NCBI GenBank assembly: GCA_029962745.1
Contig: CM057153.1
Coordinates: 37,491,662-37,555,661 of the forward strand
Length of the DNA stretch: 64,000 bases
Source: Echinometra lucunter
Taxonomy: Eukaryota > Echinodermata > Echinoidea > Camarodonta > Echinometridae
Direction of reading: 5' to 3'
Shown here in pieces: positions 11,200-22,198 of this stretch (position 1 is its first letter; each line of letters begins with the position of its first letter). The translations under genes were made by a program, and so were the position numbers. The notes under the pieces were generated by a model. It searched no databases, was not told the DNA's origin, and saw only the letters and a program-made list of their open reading frames with translations.

Positions 11200-11641
11200 G
11201 TTCATTTGTGAGCTTTCATAACCATAGCTATTGATGATATAATTTGTGGTCAACTCTGAATGCGTTGTACATAGAATTTCACATATTCTTTATTTTCTTG
11301 AAGAGCACGTGTTTTCACTGTCCTTATCCCATATATGTTGTTGGGAAACACGCCTAAATTATATTTCTTGAGTTTGGCTTAAGACAATGTGCACATCTTA
11401 AATAAGATTTGCAAACCAGGCAAATGAAAATGTTTTTTATGTGTGTAACTATATCAAGATTCGCAAAATGATTTCATCAACAGCTATGTAAGCGTTAAAA
11501 AAAACCATGTAGAAAATTTCATATAGCCATAATTTTCTTATTCGGTGTCCGATTTCATTCAAGGTTTTTCTGATCTGTACTATTCCATCTCGGATTTGAT
11601 TTTAAAACTACTTGACTCAAGGGTTTTGGTTTCCTTTAAAA
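11200..11641. mobile_element. Degraded foldback element (relative of 18508-19045)
   Basis: The central and right-hand parts match the intact foldback element in the second duplication unit, ending in GTTTTGGTTTCCTTT. The left arm is partly lost: only the CATAACCATAGCTATTGATGAT portion remains. It was therefore inserted before the tandem duplication and decayed afterwards. Confidence 0.6.
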
Positions 11642-11868
11642 TAACTGGTAGCGAGTAATTATGAATTATTCTTATGAATTTGATGAGACAAAATACGGGA
11701 AAAAATAACTAAAACTTGCATTGAAAATATATGTACAATGTAGTATATTCTGAAAAGTAATTGAAACTCATATAGCACATATCTGATTAAATGGTTTAGT
11801 GTCAATATAGACAGATAGATAATTAGAAATGAACAAGCACACAATAACCATGATCCTGATGATAGCAA

Positions 11869-12177
11869 GGGGGTGTTTCATAAAGACTAAGAATGACTCA
11901 AATCGCTCTTAACTATGGCAGGCCATTCATGCCACTGTTTGCTTTCACCATCGGTCTCTCAAGGGATGCGCAAATCATTGTCACAGATTTAAAGAATTTG
12001 CATTTTTTGTTTTCTTCATCAATGAACTATAAAAAAATGGTCATTTCTGCAAATTTGTAACCATGATTTGTAAATCCTTTGAGAGATCCATGGTGAAAGA
12101 AAACAGTGGCATGAATGGCCAGCCATAGTTAAGTGTGATTTTAGTCAATCTTAGTCTTTGTGAAACACCCCCCCCCC
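11869..12177. mobile_element. MITE with GGGGGTGTTTCATAAAGACTAAG ends
   Basis: The left end GGGGTGTTTCATAAAGACTAAG is repeated inverted at the right as CTTAGTCTTTGTGAAACACCCC. The arms continue inward for roughly 130 bases (AACTATGG..GGCCATTCATGCCACTG and its complement). The duplicated locus at about 19330-19355 runs straight from CACACACAATGATAG to ATCCAAGC without it. The element therefore inserted after the tandem duplication. Confidence 0.85.
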
Positions 12178-13622
12178 AGATCCAAGCATATAATAAAGAT
12201 AAAAGAAAAACGTTATAGTGAATTTCGCCCTTCCGTCCACTATTATATTTGTATAAACGAAAGTTGAAATGATAATAGCTTTTCTTCATAAATATCATTA
12301 TGACCACACTATAATGTCTTTAAACATTTAAGAATGAGCAAACTCTAAGCATTTTTGTTATAAAGCAAAATCAAAATTTTAAGATATCATAACAGTTGTC
12401 GTGCAGAAAGATTTTTTTTTTTATCAGAAAGAGCATAATGTGAGGTCTGCCGGTTTGCAATTATGTCAATAGAATGGAATAGGTTGAATGTGTTAAAAAT
12501 AATATCTATATCGGCCAATATTTCGATTGCGTGCATCAGAACTAAGTCCAAACAAGGAGGTATATGCTCGGCAAGCATTTCGGTCCGTCGTGATTTGCTA
12601 AAGAGTATAATGATTACGAAAATGTTTTCTTTTCAAATAATGATAATTATCATGAGTTCAGAGACGTCATACACTGGATCATCTACAAACTAGGTTCTCA
12701 GAGACATCACTTTCTGATATCATGCATAACAAAGATGCTTCATCTCATATCTCGTTCACTATATACGCCTCTTATCAAAAATGAAAACAAAAAATTGTCA
12801 GAAAATCAGATAAAGGGCAACTTCAACTCCATTCTCTTATGTATTCACCCAAGTAAATTATCATCAGCTTATGTAATACATTGTGACCACGGCAACATTT
12901 CAAAAGTTAACGCACTGCAAACTGCAAGGCTAATGAAATAGAGAATGATTTTTAAAAAGTTACTTCGATTGTGTTTCTTGCAAAATTAATCTCGATTTTT
13001 TTTTTAGGTTCCTCGAGAAAACGATTCGGAAAAGGACAAAAAAGGACAAAAACTTGATGGAATAATTTTTAACTGTCTTCTTCAGAGGAAAGCGACTGTA
13101 TAACTTGTAAGGAAAATGATTACATTTAATACCACAGTTGACACAAAAATTAAAAAGACGCTTAACTGAATCCCTGACACCTATTTGCAGTGTCTAATTA
13201 GCCAATTCGATGGTTATCTTCTTGAGAGTTCAAAGATCACTCACGCTGGGCTATCCCCAATCACAAACAATAGTTGCACTACTGACAAATGCAAAGAATA
13301 TAGTTCAATACAACAAACGCTTTATAAGAAAAAAAGGAGAATAAGAAACTATTAGAAATTGGGAATAAAACATCACGCGTGATTGTTCCCTATTTCCCCC
13401 CTAAGGATTAGATTATAACACTTCTTCTAGAGTTAAAACCCGACTGAAAGATGGATGATCTATTTTCCATGGTATCTCTCCAGAGCACCTTCCAGGATAT
13501 TGATTGGTCGAGTGTACTTAACCTGTCGAGTGCATGTTGAAAACCGAATACTCTCATTCCATGTAGGCTGAATCAATGAAGGAACCACCAGCTTCTTGTA
13601 GACGATGGATTAAGGTTTATAG

Positions 13623-14480
13623 TTACTTTGACATGACACCCTTGAGGAGATCAATAGGAAGTGGGAAGATGATGGTGGAGTTCTTCTCTGCTGAGATGGT
13701 GTTCAGTGTCTGCAGGTACCTTAGCTGAAGGGCCGATGGAGATTCCGCAATAGTATCTGCTGCTTCCTTCAGGGCACGAGCAGCATTCTGTTCTCCTTCA
13801 GCAGCAATCACCTTAGCTCTGGCCTCTCTGGAAGCTTCAGCCTCAGCAGCCATGGCTCTCTGGAGCTGGACAGGCAAACGAACATCCTTTATCTCAACTC
13901 TTTCCACCAGGATACCCCAGGGGTCGGTGTCATGGTCCAGGGTCGACTGCATGTAGTGGCTGATGCCCTCACGTTCTGCCAGGATCTCTGCAAGGTTCTT
14001 GGTGCCCAGGACATTACGCAGCGTGGTCTGGGCGAGAAGTCTGGTTGACTTGTCGGCGTTTTCTACATTGGCGATGCTGATCGTTGCATTCTTGACACGG
14101 TAGAAGACCACAGCATCCACAGAGATGGTCAAACTATCCCTGGTCAGAATCTCCTGCGGAGGGATGTCGAACGAAATGGTACGAAGATCTACTTTGGTGT
14201 AATCCTCGATGCAAGGCAGGATGAAGAACAGTCCTGGACCCTTGGCACCACCAGACAACAGACGCCCAAGCCTGAAGATAACAGCTCTTTCATACTCCTG
14301 TACCACTTTTATGCAGACAAACAATGAGAAAGGAAACGTGCAGATCACAAGCAGCCAAGAAAGCACGGTTAGTACCATTCCACAACAACCTACGCCTTCA
14401 TCGGATGATCCCTCGGCTCCAATCACTTTATGTGATACGGATGACTCGCCACCAAAATCATGTTTTTCTCTTGATGCCAT
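13623..14480 (-). CDS. Stomatin-like protein, copy 3
   Basis: This is a 285-residue single-exon stomatin. The chosen ATG (Met-Ala-Ser-Arg) is the first in frame after an upstream stop at 14535-14537, with A at -3 and G at +4. Domain order: polar N-terminus; Cys32-Cys33; hydrophobic hairpin about 35-58 with Pro50 and Cys56; the YERAVIFRLGRLL start of the SPFH domain at about 63; Cys90, matching the human STOM Cys87 palmitoylation position; Ala/Glu-rich helix about 200-240; and C-terminal [12 protein letters not shown] (268-279). All key family positions are intact, so this is the best reference copy in the cluster. It should sit in the cytosolic leaflet of plasma or endosomal membranes as a homo-oligomer, modulating ion channels or transporters; the partner cannot be read from sequence. 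The absence of introns contrasts with vertebrate STOM. Confidence 0.95.
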   Translation of the reverse strand: MASREKHDFGGESSVSHKVIGAEGSSDEGVGCCGMVLTVLSWLLVICTFPFSLFVCIKVVQEYERAVIFRLGRLLSGGAKGPGLFFILPCIEDYTKVDLRTISFDIPPQEILTRDSLTISVDAVVFYRVKNATISIANVENADKSTRLLAQTTLRNVLGTKNLAEILAEREGISHYMQSTLDHDTDPWGILVERVEIKDVRLPVQLQRAMAAEAEASREARAKVIAAEGEQNAARALKEAADTIAESPSALQLRYLQTLNTISAEKNSTIIFPLPIDLLKGVMSK

Positions 14481-14679
14481 CGTCTCAATTCTCTCTTTTG
14501 ATACAAAATGCTCGACCTCTCTGATCTGCAAACTTTAAGACTTTTATTACATGTGAGGCACGGAACGGAGCATTTATGCTGACCTTTCCAAATGCAAACA
14601 TCAAAAAGTTGGACTTTGAACGGCATTTCGTATTTACAATGATAACAGGATCTAAAACAGATAACACTCTTCGTATGCG

Positions 14680-14708
14680 TATAAATAGGCATTACGGCAT
14701 GTCACGTG
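14680..14708 (-). promoter_or_regulatory. Candidate promoter motifs of stomatin copy 3
   Basis: About 200 bases upstream of the ATG, the minus strand reads CACGTGAC (an E-box/USF-type site, 14708-14701) followed by CTATTTATAC, a TATA-like block. The A/T block is conserved at the equivalent place before copy 4 (about 21586-21597), whereas the CACGTG core is changed there (AACGTG). Transcription start not determinable from sequence. Confidence 0.35.
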
Positions 14709-14984
14709 CAGGAACGTCCTCCAGACATGCCTGATCACTGATCAGCTTATAATTCGATGGATCTTTATCCAGAAAAGAATTATCATAATCATGACAACCC
14801 GATACATTATACGCTGGTGCCAATTTTAAATTTAAATTTTAGCTGTAGCTGATGCAGTCCTTTCCAAGATTTTAACATTCCCCCCCTCACATTTGGGCAT
14901 TTTTATTGAATAATAGCTCAGTATGCATTTGCTCTCATGATGTAAAAAAAAAACTGCTAATGAGTGATTAAAACAATAACTGAT

Positions 14985-16314
14985 CATAATATTGTGATTA
15001 TGTTATCATTATTATCATTATCATTATTATTATCATTATTATTATCATTATTATTATTGTTATTATCATTGTTATCATTATTATCATTGTTATTATTATT
15101 ATTATCATAATTATTATTATCATCATTATTATTATTATTATTATTATTATCATTATTATTGTTATTATTATTTGGTTTTGCGTCACCTGTGCCTGGGAGG
15201 TGAAAAGCGAACTGAATCACTGTAACCCTCAGGTCTTTCCTCCCGATATCATTGATTCGGGGTGTGCAGGTGGACCACATACACCGGGGTTTCCCCCTAC
15301 TCTTATACGAATAGTGCAATGGGATCTTTAACGTGCAAAGGTGGTGACTCTCCTTTACTTGGGACCTCTATTTAACGTCCGATCCGAGGGACGGAGTGTT
15401 TTCCACTGTCGCATAGCCTGCGTCTATGAATCAGGGGAGGGGCACGATAACACACAACGTAGGCTTCAGTCATCCGCCTGGGTTGGACTCGAACCCAGTG
15501 GCGTATCTAGGGAGGGGCAAGGGGGCAAGTGCCCCGGGCGGCACTTTGAGGGGGCGCAAAAAACGCAGAAGAGAGAAAAAAAAAAGAAGGAAAGTGAAAA
15601 AAAAATAATATAGTCTTAAGGATTTTCCCTTCACAGGGTAAATGTATCAGAAATGGAATTTTTAAGGGTTAAAAGTGCAAACATTTTCTAAAGCTCGGTC
15701 GCTTTGCCCGGGACCTCGCATGATCATTTCCCCTCAGAATCTCATAATTTCGCGCCCATTATAGTAGTTTTTAAACAAGGTAGCTTTTAAAAAGAGATTC
15801 AGAATTTTAAAGATAGTGATGCAATTGCATGTCATTGTTTAATTTTCTTACTCTCAGGTAGGTTTTAATCTGGCTCTTGCTCCCAAAGTGTTGCCTATAA
15901 TACAGCATTTGAAAAGTTACATTTGAAAGAAATCTTTTTTTTTTTTTTTGGTTGACTTGCTATTAAAATCAGACCTCGACTATTTCTCAGGGGTTTTAGT
16001 TAATTTTACTCCCAATTTTAAATATGAGAAAATTAAAAACTGTTTATTGATTGATTGATTTCGTTCGGTTTCAGTGGTCAATTGCCAAATTTCCTGGGAT
16101 AAAGCGCAAGAAATTGTGTTTTACGGCTTAAAAGTTTTTGCAAATTCGCCTCTTGGTCGCTTCGCTCCGTGTAGATACACACTCGGGAAGGGGGGGGGGG
16201 GTGTAACTTTACTATTTGACCTGGACGCCATAATGTCTAGATACGCCACTGCTCGAACCCACGATCTTTGGTTCGACAGGCAGACGCCTTACCGACTGAG
16301 CCAACTCGCTCCCC
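14985..16314 (-). mobile_element. tRNA-derived SINE, interrupted by a hAT-like element
   Basis: Read on the minus strand from 16314, the sequence begins GGGGAGCGAGTTGGCTCAGTCGG, which contains a textbook RNA polymerase III A box (TGGCTCAGTCGG). About 35 bases later it reaches a B box (GGTTCGAGTCC) that is split by the insertion at 15496-16251. A tRNA-unrelated body of about 320 bases follows (15490-15178), then a tail of AAT/GAT triplets at 15175-14985. The element is absent from the corresponding position upstream of stomatin copy 4. The SINE family name is not certain. Confidence 0.8.
15496..16251. mobile_element. hAT-like non-autonomous element with 8-bp target duplication
   Basis: The 756-bp element begins CAGTGGCGTATCTAG and ends with the exact inverse CTAGATACGCCACTG. 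It is flanked by perfect 8-bp duplications, CTCGAACC, at 15488-15495 and 16252-16259. Eight-base duplications and CA..TG ends are hallmarks of hAT transposons. It contains G-rich tracts near both ends and no transposase. It sits exactly in the B box of a SINE. A fragment with the same terminus occurs at 33659-33719 and in its duplicate at 53555-53619. Confidence 0.93.
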
Positions 16315-17421
16315 ATGTAACACATGTATGCTGCTAACATAAATAAAAGATTGAAAGAGGACCATAGCTTCACAAGATGCAAAACTGTAACAATGTCGAT
16401 AAAAACATCTTATCAGGATTAATTAGTCGTTTCCATTATTAACTCTGCGGTTATCTTGAACACTCACTGAATACACGTGTACATGACACATTTAAGAGTA
16501 TTGTGGGTTTTTTTTTCGACAATAAAACAATAAACTTTGAAGGAATTTATATTTATTTTCATCTCTTGGTGACCTTTCAAATATACCGAAGCAGAACATT
16601 TACTTTACATATATGATACTGTGAGTCACTGAAAATGCAACCCACTTCAATTAATGTTCAGTTTACAACAGTGCGTGAATTTAGAGGATAAATAATAGTG
16701 CGCTCTTTTAAAGTGCTCATATCACTCAAACTTGACGCATGTATGCATAGCACGTACGTCACATGGCTGGGTAGAGTAACTTCTTCCAGTTAGTATGATA
16801 CCATTTTTGTGCACCATCTTTTCATGCTCAAATTTTCTTGAATATAGTAATAATGCGGCAAATAAAGAGTTCATGACCATGGACAGCAAAAACCAAAATT
16901 GAGATATTATACCTTCGAAGTATATGGCAAAACGGCAAACACATGATGGAGTTAGAGCAGGTAGTTTTGACCTCTTTTGTTCCCTGTTTATTTAACAATA
17001 CAGAGATTTAGGGAGACCTTTAGTTTCAGAAATTTTCTCATTTTATTCTTACAAATCCAGTGCAAGTGGCCTTTTCATCCTTTTTTTCAGTTTCCTTTTT
17101 TTTCTCCCCCTTTTCCCCTCTTTCCTGCTTTTCGGACTTTACCTAGTATGTTTTTGCAAAATGTAGATCTCTTGCCTGTATGCCATTTCTTTTCAAAGTT
17201 TATGTAGTTTTATAATGTGAACAACACTGCGTTTATTGCCATGCCCTTCTAAAGGGGTACCAAATGCTGAAACAATGTTAGCTCATTTAAAAGAGCATGA
17301 TTTTATTAGCAGAAAATCATCTGCCTAAAGTTTTTTTAAAAGTCGTGTTGCCAAGGAAACTCCAAAATGTGGTAAGATTTCAGGATATTTTTGACCCCTC
17401 AGCTGTGACCCAGTTTCAACT
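16315..17421. other. Intergenic DNA, partly within the duplication unit
   Basis: 16820-17050 matches 22205-22440 in the second duplication unit (shared AATTGAGATAT..ACCTTCGAAGTATATGGC). The remainder has no recognised gene. Confidence 0.45.
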
Positions 17422-17464
17422 GGGTACCCACTTTGACGTCAAAATGACGTCAAAGTGGGTACCT
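17422..17464. repeat. Palindrome containing two CRE octamers
   Basis: A 20-base arm (17422-17441) and its near-perfect inverse (17445-17464, 19 of 20 matching) are separated by AAA. Each arm contains GGTACC and the palindromic octamer TGACGTCA, the consensus CREB/ATF site, at 17434-17441 and 17445-17452. A third, diverged copy (GGGTACCCACTTTTACGTCA) follows at about 17543-17562. It could be a cruciform-forming part of a mobile element or a regulatory site. Confidence 0.8.
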
Positions 17465-18507
17465 TGTCGCGCACTTCTAGCAAAATGCGCGCAAGGTATA
17501 TTGTACAGTCTAGCGCGCAGGACAACTGCAATGTGCGAAGCTGGGTACCCACTTTTACGTCATACCTCATACTCAAATTTTTTGGTCAACTCTTGACTTT
17601 TTACGAGAAAATTAGCCAAAATGCATTGATTTCGATTAAAAATCATCAAATTTTTAATGTTATTCTTCTTAGAATTCTATTCCCGATCATATATCCAAAC
17701 AAAAATTTACCATTGTGTAATCACTTTAATCTTAGCGTACCAATGTTCCGATGTGTTTTTTCCCCTATTACCATGTATTTCTGTAATCATTTCAATCTTT
17801 ACTCTGTGCAATGTTGATGTTTATTCATTTTTGAATATCAGATTGTGAATCAAATTTTATGCCTATTGCATGCAATAAAATGATCTTGAACCTTGAATCC
17901 CGAATCTAGAATATAGTGAACCGCATGCACTGAGAGGTTCTAGTTTGAATTATGGATTCCAAGGTGCAGGAATAGCGCATTATCTTCTGATGACATTCAC
18001 GGCATAAACACGATAAAGGCGCGATGAATGACGTCAGGGCATAGCACATTTTCTTCATCGGCATTTTATTTTCAATATCATCAACATCATAGCAATGTTA
18101 TGTTTCGTCACGTAATGCTATTTAGACCAATTACTAAGCAGGATTTCATTAATGAAGGATATATCAGATATATGACTAGGCATTTAGTTGCACCCAGTTT
18201 CTTGAATCCTGATTTCTTATCTTGTAAAATATTTTATTGCAATATATTTTTATGCTGCCACTTGAAACGGTTCTCTTCTCGTTGTTTTTGTTTAACTGCA
18301 GTGTCTACAAGCTACTGTTACTTGAGTAATGATTTGATTTATCTAATTCATTACATCTCATGAGTTTGAGAAGATTAAAATTGAAAAACAAAACAAAAAC
18401 AAAAGCAAAATAATGAATGTTATTGGAAATTTAATCTATTACTTTGCCAACATAATTGGACAGTGAAATTCACACAACCAAATACTGACACAGTTAGATC
18501 TTAATTC
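17465..18507. other. Intergenic DNA with a possible LINE-type 3' tail
   Basis: Around 17860-17900 the text reads GCAATAAAATGATCTTGAACCTTGAATCC, which resembles the short-repeat tails of non-LTR retrotransposons, but no reverse-transcriptase fragment precedes it. Nothing else recognised. Confidence 0.3.
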
Positions 18508-19045
18508 AAAGGAAACCAAAACTCTCAAATCAAGCAGCTTTTAATCAAAGCTGAGATAGAATAAAACAGATCAGCGAAAATTTGAACGAAATTGGACACG
18601 GAATAAGAAAGTTATAGTTATGCCTATATGAATTTTTGTTTTGACACTACCATAGCTACTGATGATAATTTGTGGACAACTCTCAATATTTTTCGTATAC
18701 AGAAATTTAAATATTCTTTATTTTCTTGGAGAACACATGTTTTCACTGTCCTTATCCCAAATATGTTGTTGAGATAACGCTCCTACATTATATATCTTGA
18801 GAGTGGCTCAAGAAAATGTGCTAATCGAAAGCAAAATGAAAATGTTTTTATGTACAAAATATACTGAGAGTTGTCCACAAAATGATGTCATCAATAGCTA
18901 TGGTACTGTCAAAAAATGTCATGTAGAAAATTTCATATAACTTTCGTATTGGGTGTCCGATTTCATTCAAATTTTTGCTGATATGTTTTATTACGTCTAA
19001 GATTTGATTTAAAAACTACTTGACTTGAGGGTTTTGGTTTCCTTT
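18508..19045. mobile_element. Foldback MITE with ~180-bp arms
   Basis: The left arm starts AAAGGAAACCAAAACTCTCAA and the right arm ends TTGAGGGTTTTGGTTTCCTTT. Complementarity continues inward for roughly 180 bases, including GGACACGGAATA/TATTGGGTGTCC and ACCATAGCTACTGATGA/TCATCAATAGCTATGGT. About 150 bases form the loop. The layout and the inner GTGGACAACTC motif match the element at 49897-50481, suggesting one family. Confidence 0.85.
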
Positions 19046-20265
19046 AAAAATCTGTAAGCGAGTAATTCTGAATCATTCTGATGAAATTGATGAGACAATA
19101 TATATATATTTGTGATCAAATGACATATATAACAGCTTTGGCAACTCTTGTGGAAATAAATACATGTGAGATCAGTTGATCTCACACGTATATATCAATA
19201 TACGGTATATTATTAAATTTAACTAAAACTTGCATAACAAAAGTACGAAATATATTATGAAAAGCAATTTAAGCTTATATGTGGCACATATCTGATTAAA
19301 TTGATTAGTTCAATGTGGATAATCTAAAATTAGCACACACACAATGATAGATCCAAGCATATTATATACAAAGTTGAAAGAAAAAAAAAGGTTACAATGA
19401 ATTTCGCCCTTCCACTTCCATGTAAATATACTATTCGTGACGGAAGGTGTAATGATGAGATACAGTTTTTCATCATAGATATCATTGTGACCACACTAAT
19501 TACTTCCGATATTTAAAAATGATCGCAAACTCTAAGCATTCTTGTTTACAAAAGCAAATCAAGACTTTAAGCATCTAGTTTTACAAAATTGCGTTCCTCG
19601 GGAAAATGTCCTAATCTCTTGTCCTTCGTGAAGGAGATAGATTGATTGGATCAGAAAATGATTCGGAAATGACAAAAAAATTGATTGAATAAAATTTCTT
19701 AACTGATTTCTCCCGAGAAAAGCAACTGTACAAATTCGCATGAAAAGGAATACATTTTAGAAAATAACCTCAGTCGATGTACAAAGCATAAAAGACGCTT
19801 ACATGAACCTCTGTCACTTATCTGTAGTTTCTAATTGGCCAGTTCGATGGTCATCTTCTTGAGAGTTCAAAGATCACTCACGTTGGGCCATCCCCAATCA
19901 CAAACAATAGTTGCACCACTGATATCGCATAAGTACACACTTCAATACAACAAACGCTTTCAAGAAAAAAAAAAAAAGAGAATAAGAAACTATTAGGACC
20001 TGGCAAAAAAAGTGGCTCTTGATTGTTCCCTATTTCCCCTAAGGATTAGATTAAAACACTTCTTCTGGAATTAAAACCCGACTGATCCATGGTATCTCAA
20101 GTATCTCTCTAGAGCGCCTTCTAGGATAGTGATCGAGTGGTCGAGTGGTCGAGTGTACTTAACCTGTCGAGTGCATGTTGACTACTGAATATTCTCATTC
20201 AATATACTAGTAGGCTAAATGAAGGAACCACCAGGTTCCTGTAAACAACGGGTTAAGGTTTATAG
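19046..20265. other. Downstream flank of stomatin copy 4
   Basis: Paralogous to the flank of copy 3; similarity is clear around 19430-19570 and 19780-20265. Local differences include a duplicated GAGTGGTC at about 20134-20150. No other gene. Confidence 0.5.
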
Positions 20266-21123
20266 TTACTTGGACATGACGCCCTTGAGGAGATCAATAG
20301 GAAGTGGGAAGATGATGGTGGAATTCCTCTCTGCTGAGATAGTGTTCAGGGTCTGCAGGTATCTCAGCTGAAGGGCCGATGGAGATTCCGCAATAGTATC
20401 TGCCGCTTCTTTTAAGGCACGAGCAGCATTCTGTTCTCCTCTAGCAGCAATCACCTTAGCTCTGGCCTCTCTGGCAGCTTCAGCCTCAGCAGCCATGGCT
20501 CTCTGGAGCTGAAAAGGCAAACGAACATCCTTTATCTCAACTCTTTCAACCAGGATACCCCAGGGGTTGGTGTCATGGTCCAGGGTCGACTGCATGTAGT
20601 GGCTGATGCCCTCACGTACTGCCAGTATCTCTGCAAGGTTCTTGGTGCCCAGGACATTACGCAGCGTGGTCTGGGCGAGAAGTCTGGTAGATCTGCCTGC
20701 ATCTTCCACGTTGGCAATGCTGATCGTTGCAGTCTTGACACGGTAGAATACCACAGCATCCACAGCGATGGTCAAACTATCCCTGGTCAGAATCTCTTGA
20801 GGAGGGATGTCAAACGAAATTGTACGCAGATCTACTTTGGTGTAATGCTCGACGCAAGGCATGATGAAGAACAGTCCTGGACCTTTGGCACCGCCAGACA
20901 GCAGACGCCCAAGCCTGAAGATAACAGCTCTTTCATACTCCTGTACCACTTTTATGCAGACAAACAGTGAGAATGGGAACGTGCAGATCACAAGTAGCCA
21001 AGAAAGCACGATTAATACCATTCCACAACAACCTACGCCTTCATCGGATGATCCCTTGGCTCCAATCACTTCATGTGATACTGGTATCTCGAAACCAAAC
21101 TCATTTCTTCCTCTCGATGCCAT
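20266..21123 (-). CDS. Stomatin-like protein, copy 4
   Basis: This is an intact 285-residue single-exon stomatin; the ATG (Met-Ala-Ser-Arg-Gly) is at the position used by copy 3. The N-terminus, Cys32-Cys33, hairpin with Pro50 and Cys56, and both flanks closely match copy 3. The SPFH part has diverged: Met88 in FIMPC, Asn in HDTNPWG, Val-Arg for the usual Glu-Arg (or Asp-Arg) in the ILA(E/D)REG segment, Phe for Val in LPVQLQ. In the Ala/Glu-rich segment Arg228 replaces the glutamate of IAAEGEQ, a position that is also Glu in human STOM. A VEDAGRSTR block and an AEAAREA segment resemble copy 5 rather than copy 3, suggesting a conversion tract. It is probably functional or only recently relaxed; no stop or frameshift. 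Confidence 0.92.
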   Translation of the reverse strand: MASRGRNEFGFEIPVSHEVIGAKGSSDEGVGCCGMVLIVLSWLLVICTFPFSLFVCIKVVQEYERAVIFRLGRLLSGGAKGPGLFFIMPCVEHYTKVDLRTISFDIPPQEILTRDSLTIAVDAVVFYRVKTATISIANVEDAGRSTRLLAQTTLRNVLGTKNLAEILAVREGISHYMQSTLDHDTNPWGILVERVEIKDVRLPFQLQRAMAAEAEAAREARAKVIAARGEQNAARALKEAADTIAESPSALQLRYLQTLNTISAERNSTIIFPLPIDLLKGVMSK

Positions 21124-21272
21124 CGTCTCAATTCTCTCTTTTAAAACAAAACGTTCGACTTCTCTGATCTGCAAACTGTAAGACTTCTATTACATGTGAA
21201 GCACGGAACGGAGCATTTAGGCCTCTATGCTGTCCTTTCCTAGTGCAAACTGCGAAAAGTTAGACTTTGAAC

Positions 21273-21539
21273 GGTAATAATAATCATAACAATAATAATA
21301 AATAATAATAATTTTCTTTACCCAGGGAAGCCTCATCAGCATAATTGCCGTTCTTCCTGAGGGCCCTCAATTACTATTACTCCAGCAATATTCCCAGGTA
21401 CCCATTCACGCCTGGGCGGAGAGTGGCAAATGTGGATTATTGCCTTGCTTAAAGACATTAGTGACGGACTGGAATTTGACCCCTCAACCCTTAGACTGAG
21501 AGTCAAGTGAGTGAACCACTATACCACGGCACCTCCACC
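21273..21539 (-). mobile_element. tRNA-derived SINE upstream of stomatin copy 4
   Basis: Read from 21539 on the minus strand, an A-box-like TGGTATAGTGGTT is followed by a B-box-like GGTCAAATTCC. A body of about 180 bases and an AAT-triplet tail (21300-21273) follow. The orthologous position upstream of copy 3 (about 14619-14625) reads directly from TTGAACGG into CATTT without it, giving an empty site. Different from the SINE at 14985-16314. Confidence 0.78.
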
Positions 21540-21925
21540 GACATTTGCAATGATAACAGGCTCTACAACAGATAACGGACACTGTATATATAAATAGGCA
21601 TTACAGCATGTAACGTGCAATACGTCCTCCAGACATGTCCGATCACTGACCACATTATAATTCGTTGGATCTTTATCGAGAAAGGAATTATCATAATCAT
21701 GATACTACGCTGGTGGCAATTTCAAAGTATAGCTAGGTGAAAGAGTGGAGGCTTTTTGCTCAAGAAGCTCTACGCTGATGCAGTCCTTTCCATGATTTGT
21801 TTTGTTTTTTGTTTAGGTTTTTTTTTCTTCATTTTCCCCCTCACAGTAGGGCGTACAATAATAGTTCAGTTTACATTTGCGCATTAACGTCGCAGTCATC
21901 TTGAAAACTGATTGAATTATACGTG

Positions 21926-22198
21926 CAAGGCCGTACGCAGGATTTTTTTTTTCCGAGTTGCAACAATATGTTCAATATTTAAGGGAACACGCAAGTGAGG
22001 AAGCGGAGCGACCGAGCAGGAGCTTTTGCATTTTAAGAATTGGAATTGAACGGTCTGGAGCACTCCTCGGTGGAATTGAAACAAACAAAAAAAATCAGTA
22101 GAAAAAGTAAAAGACCAAAAAAAAAGAAGAAAATTATTATTTTTTTTTAAATTTCTGCGAGGCAACTGCCCCCTGTCCCCTATGTGCACACGGCCATG
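21926..22198. mobile_element. hAT-like MITE, CAAGGCCGTACGCA ends
   Basis: Starts CAAGGCCGTACGCA and ends with the near-inverse TGCACACGGCCATG. Flanking octamers TATACGTG (21918-21925) and TGTACGTG (22199-22206) differ by one base. Internally it is A-rich with a GCAACTGCCCCC block near the right end, as in the related element at 24739-25259. Length 273 bp, no coding capacity. Confidence 0.75.

Larger units (their letters stand above)
11200..17050. repeat. Tandem duplication unit, first half (contains stomatin copy 3)
   Basis: Colinear similarity to 18500-22440 can be followed through several anchors. They are: the foldback remnant (11200-11641 against 18640-19045); the sequence around 12230-12380 against 19430-19570; the 3' flank 13000-13622 against 19600-20265; stomatin copy 3 against 4; the 5' flank 14540-14990 against 21190-21915; and 16820-17050 against 22205-22440. 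Length differences come mainly from elements present in only one half. Boundaries are approximate. Confidence 0.8.

Noticed and set aside
14998..15319. Poly-Asn and poly-Ile frames
   Set aside because: They read through the SINE tail of AAT/GAT triplets.
16241..16314. Functional tRNA gene on the minus strand
   Set aside because: A-box and split B-box belong to a SINE head with a long non-tRNA body and triplet tail.
20532..20970. Frames of 75-131 codons opposite or out of phase with stomatin copies (also at 2360, 7749, 8150, 14209, 25763, 25911, 26122)
   Set aside because: Recur at the same relative position in each paralogue as shadows of a conserved coding sequence.
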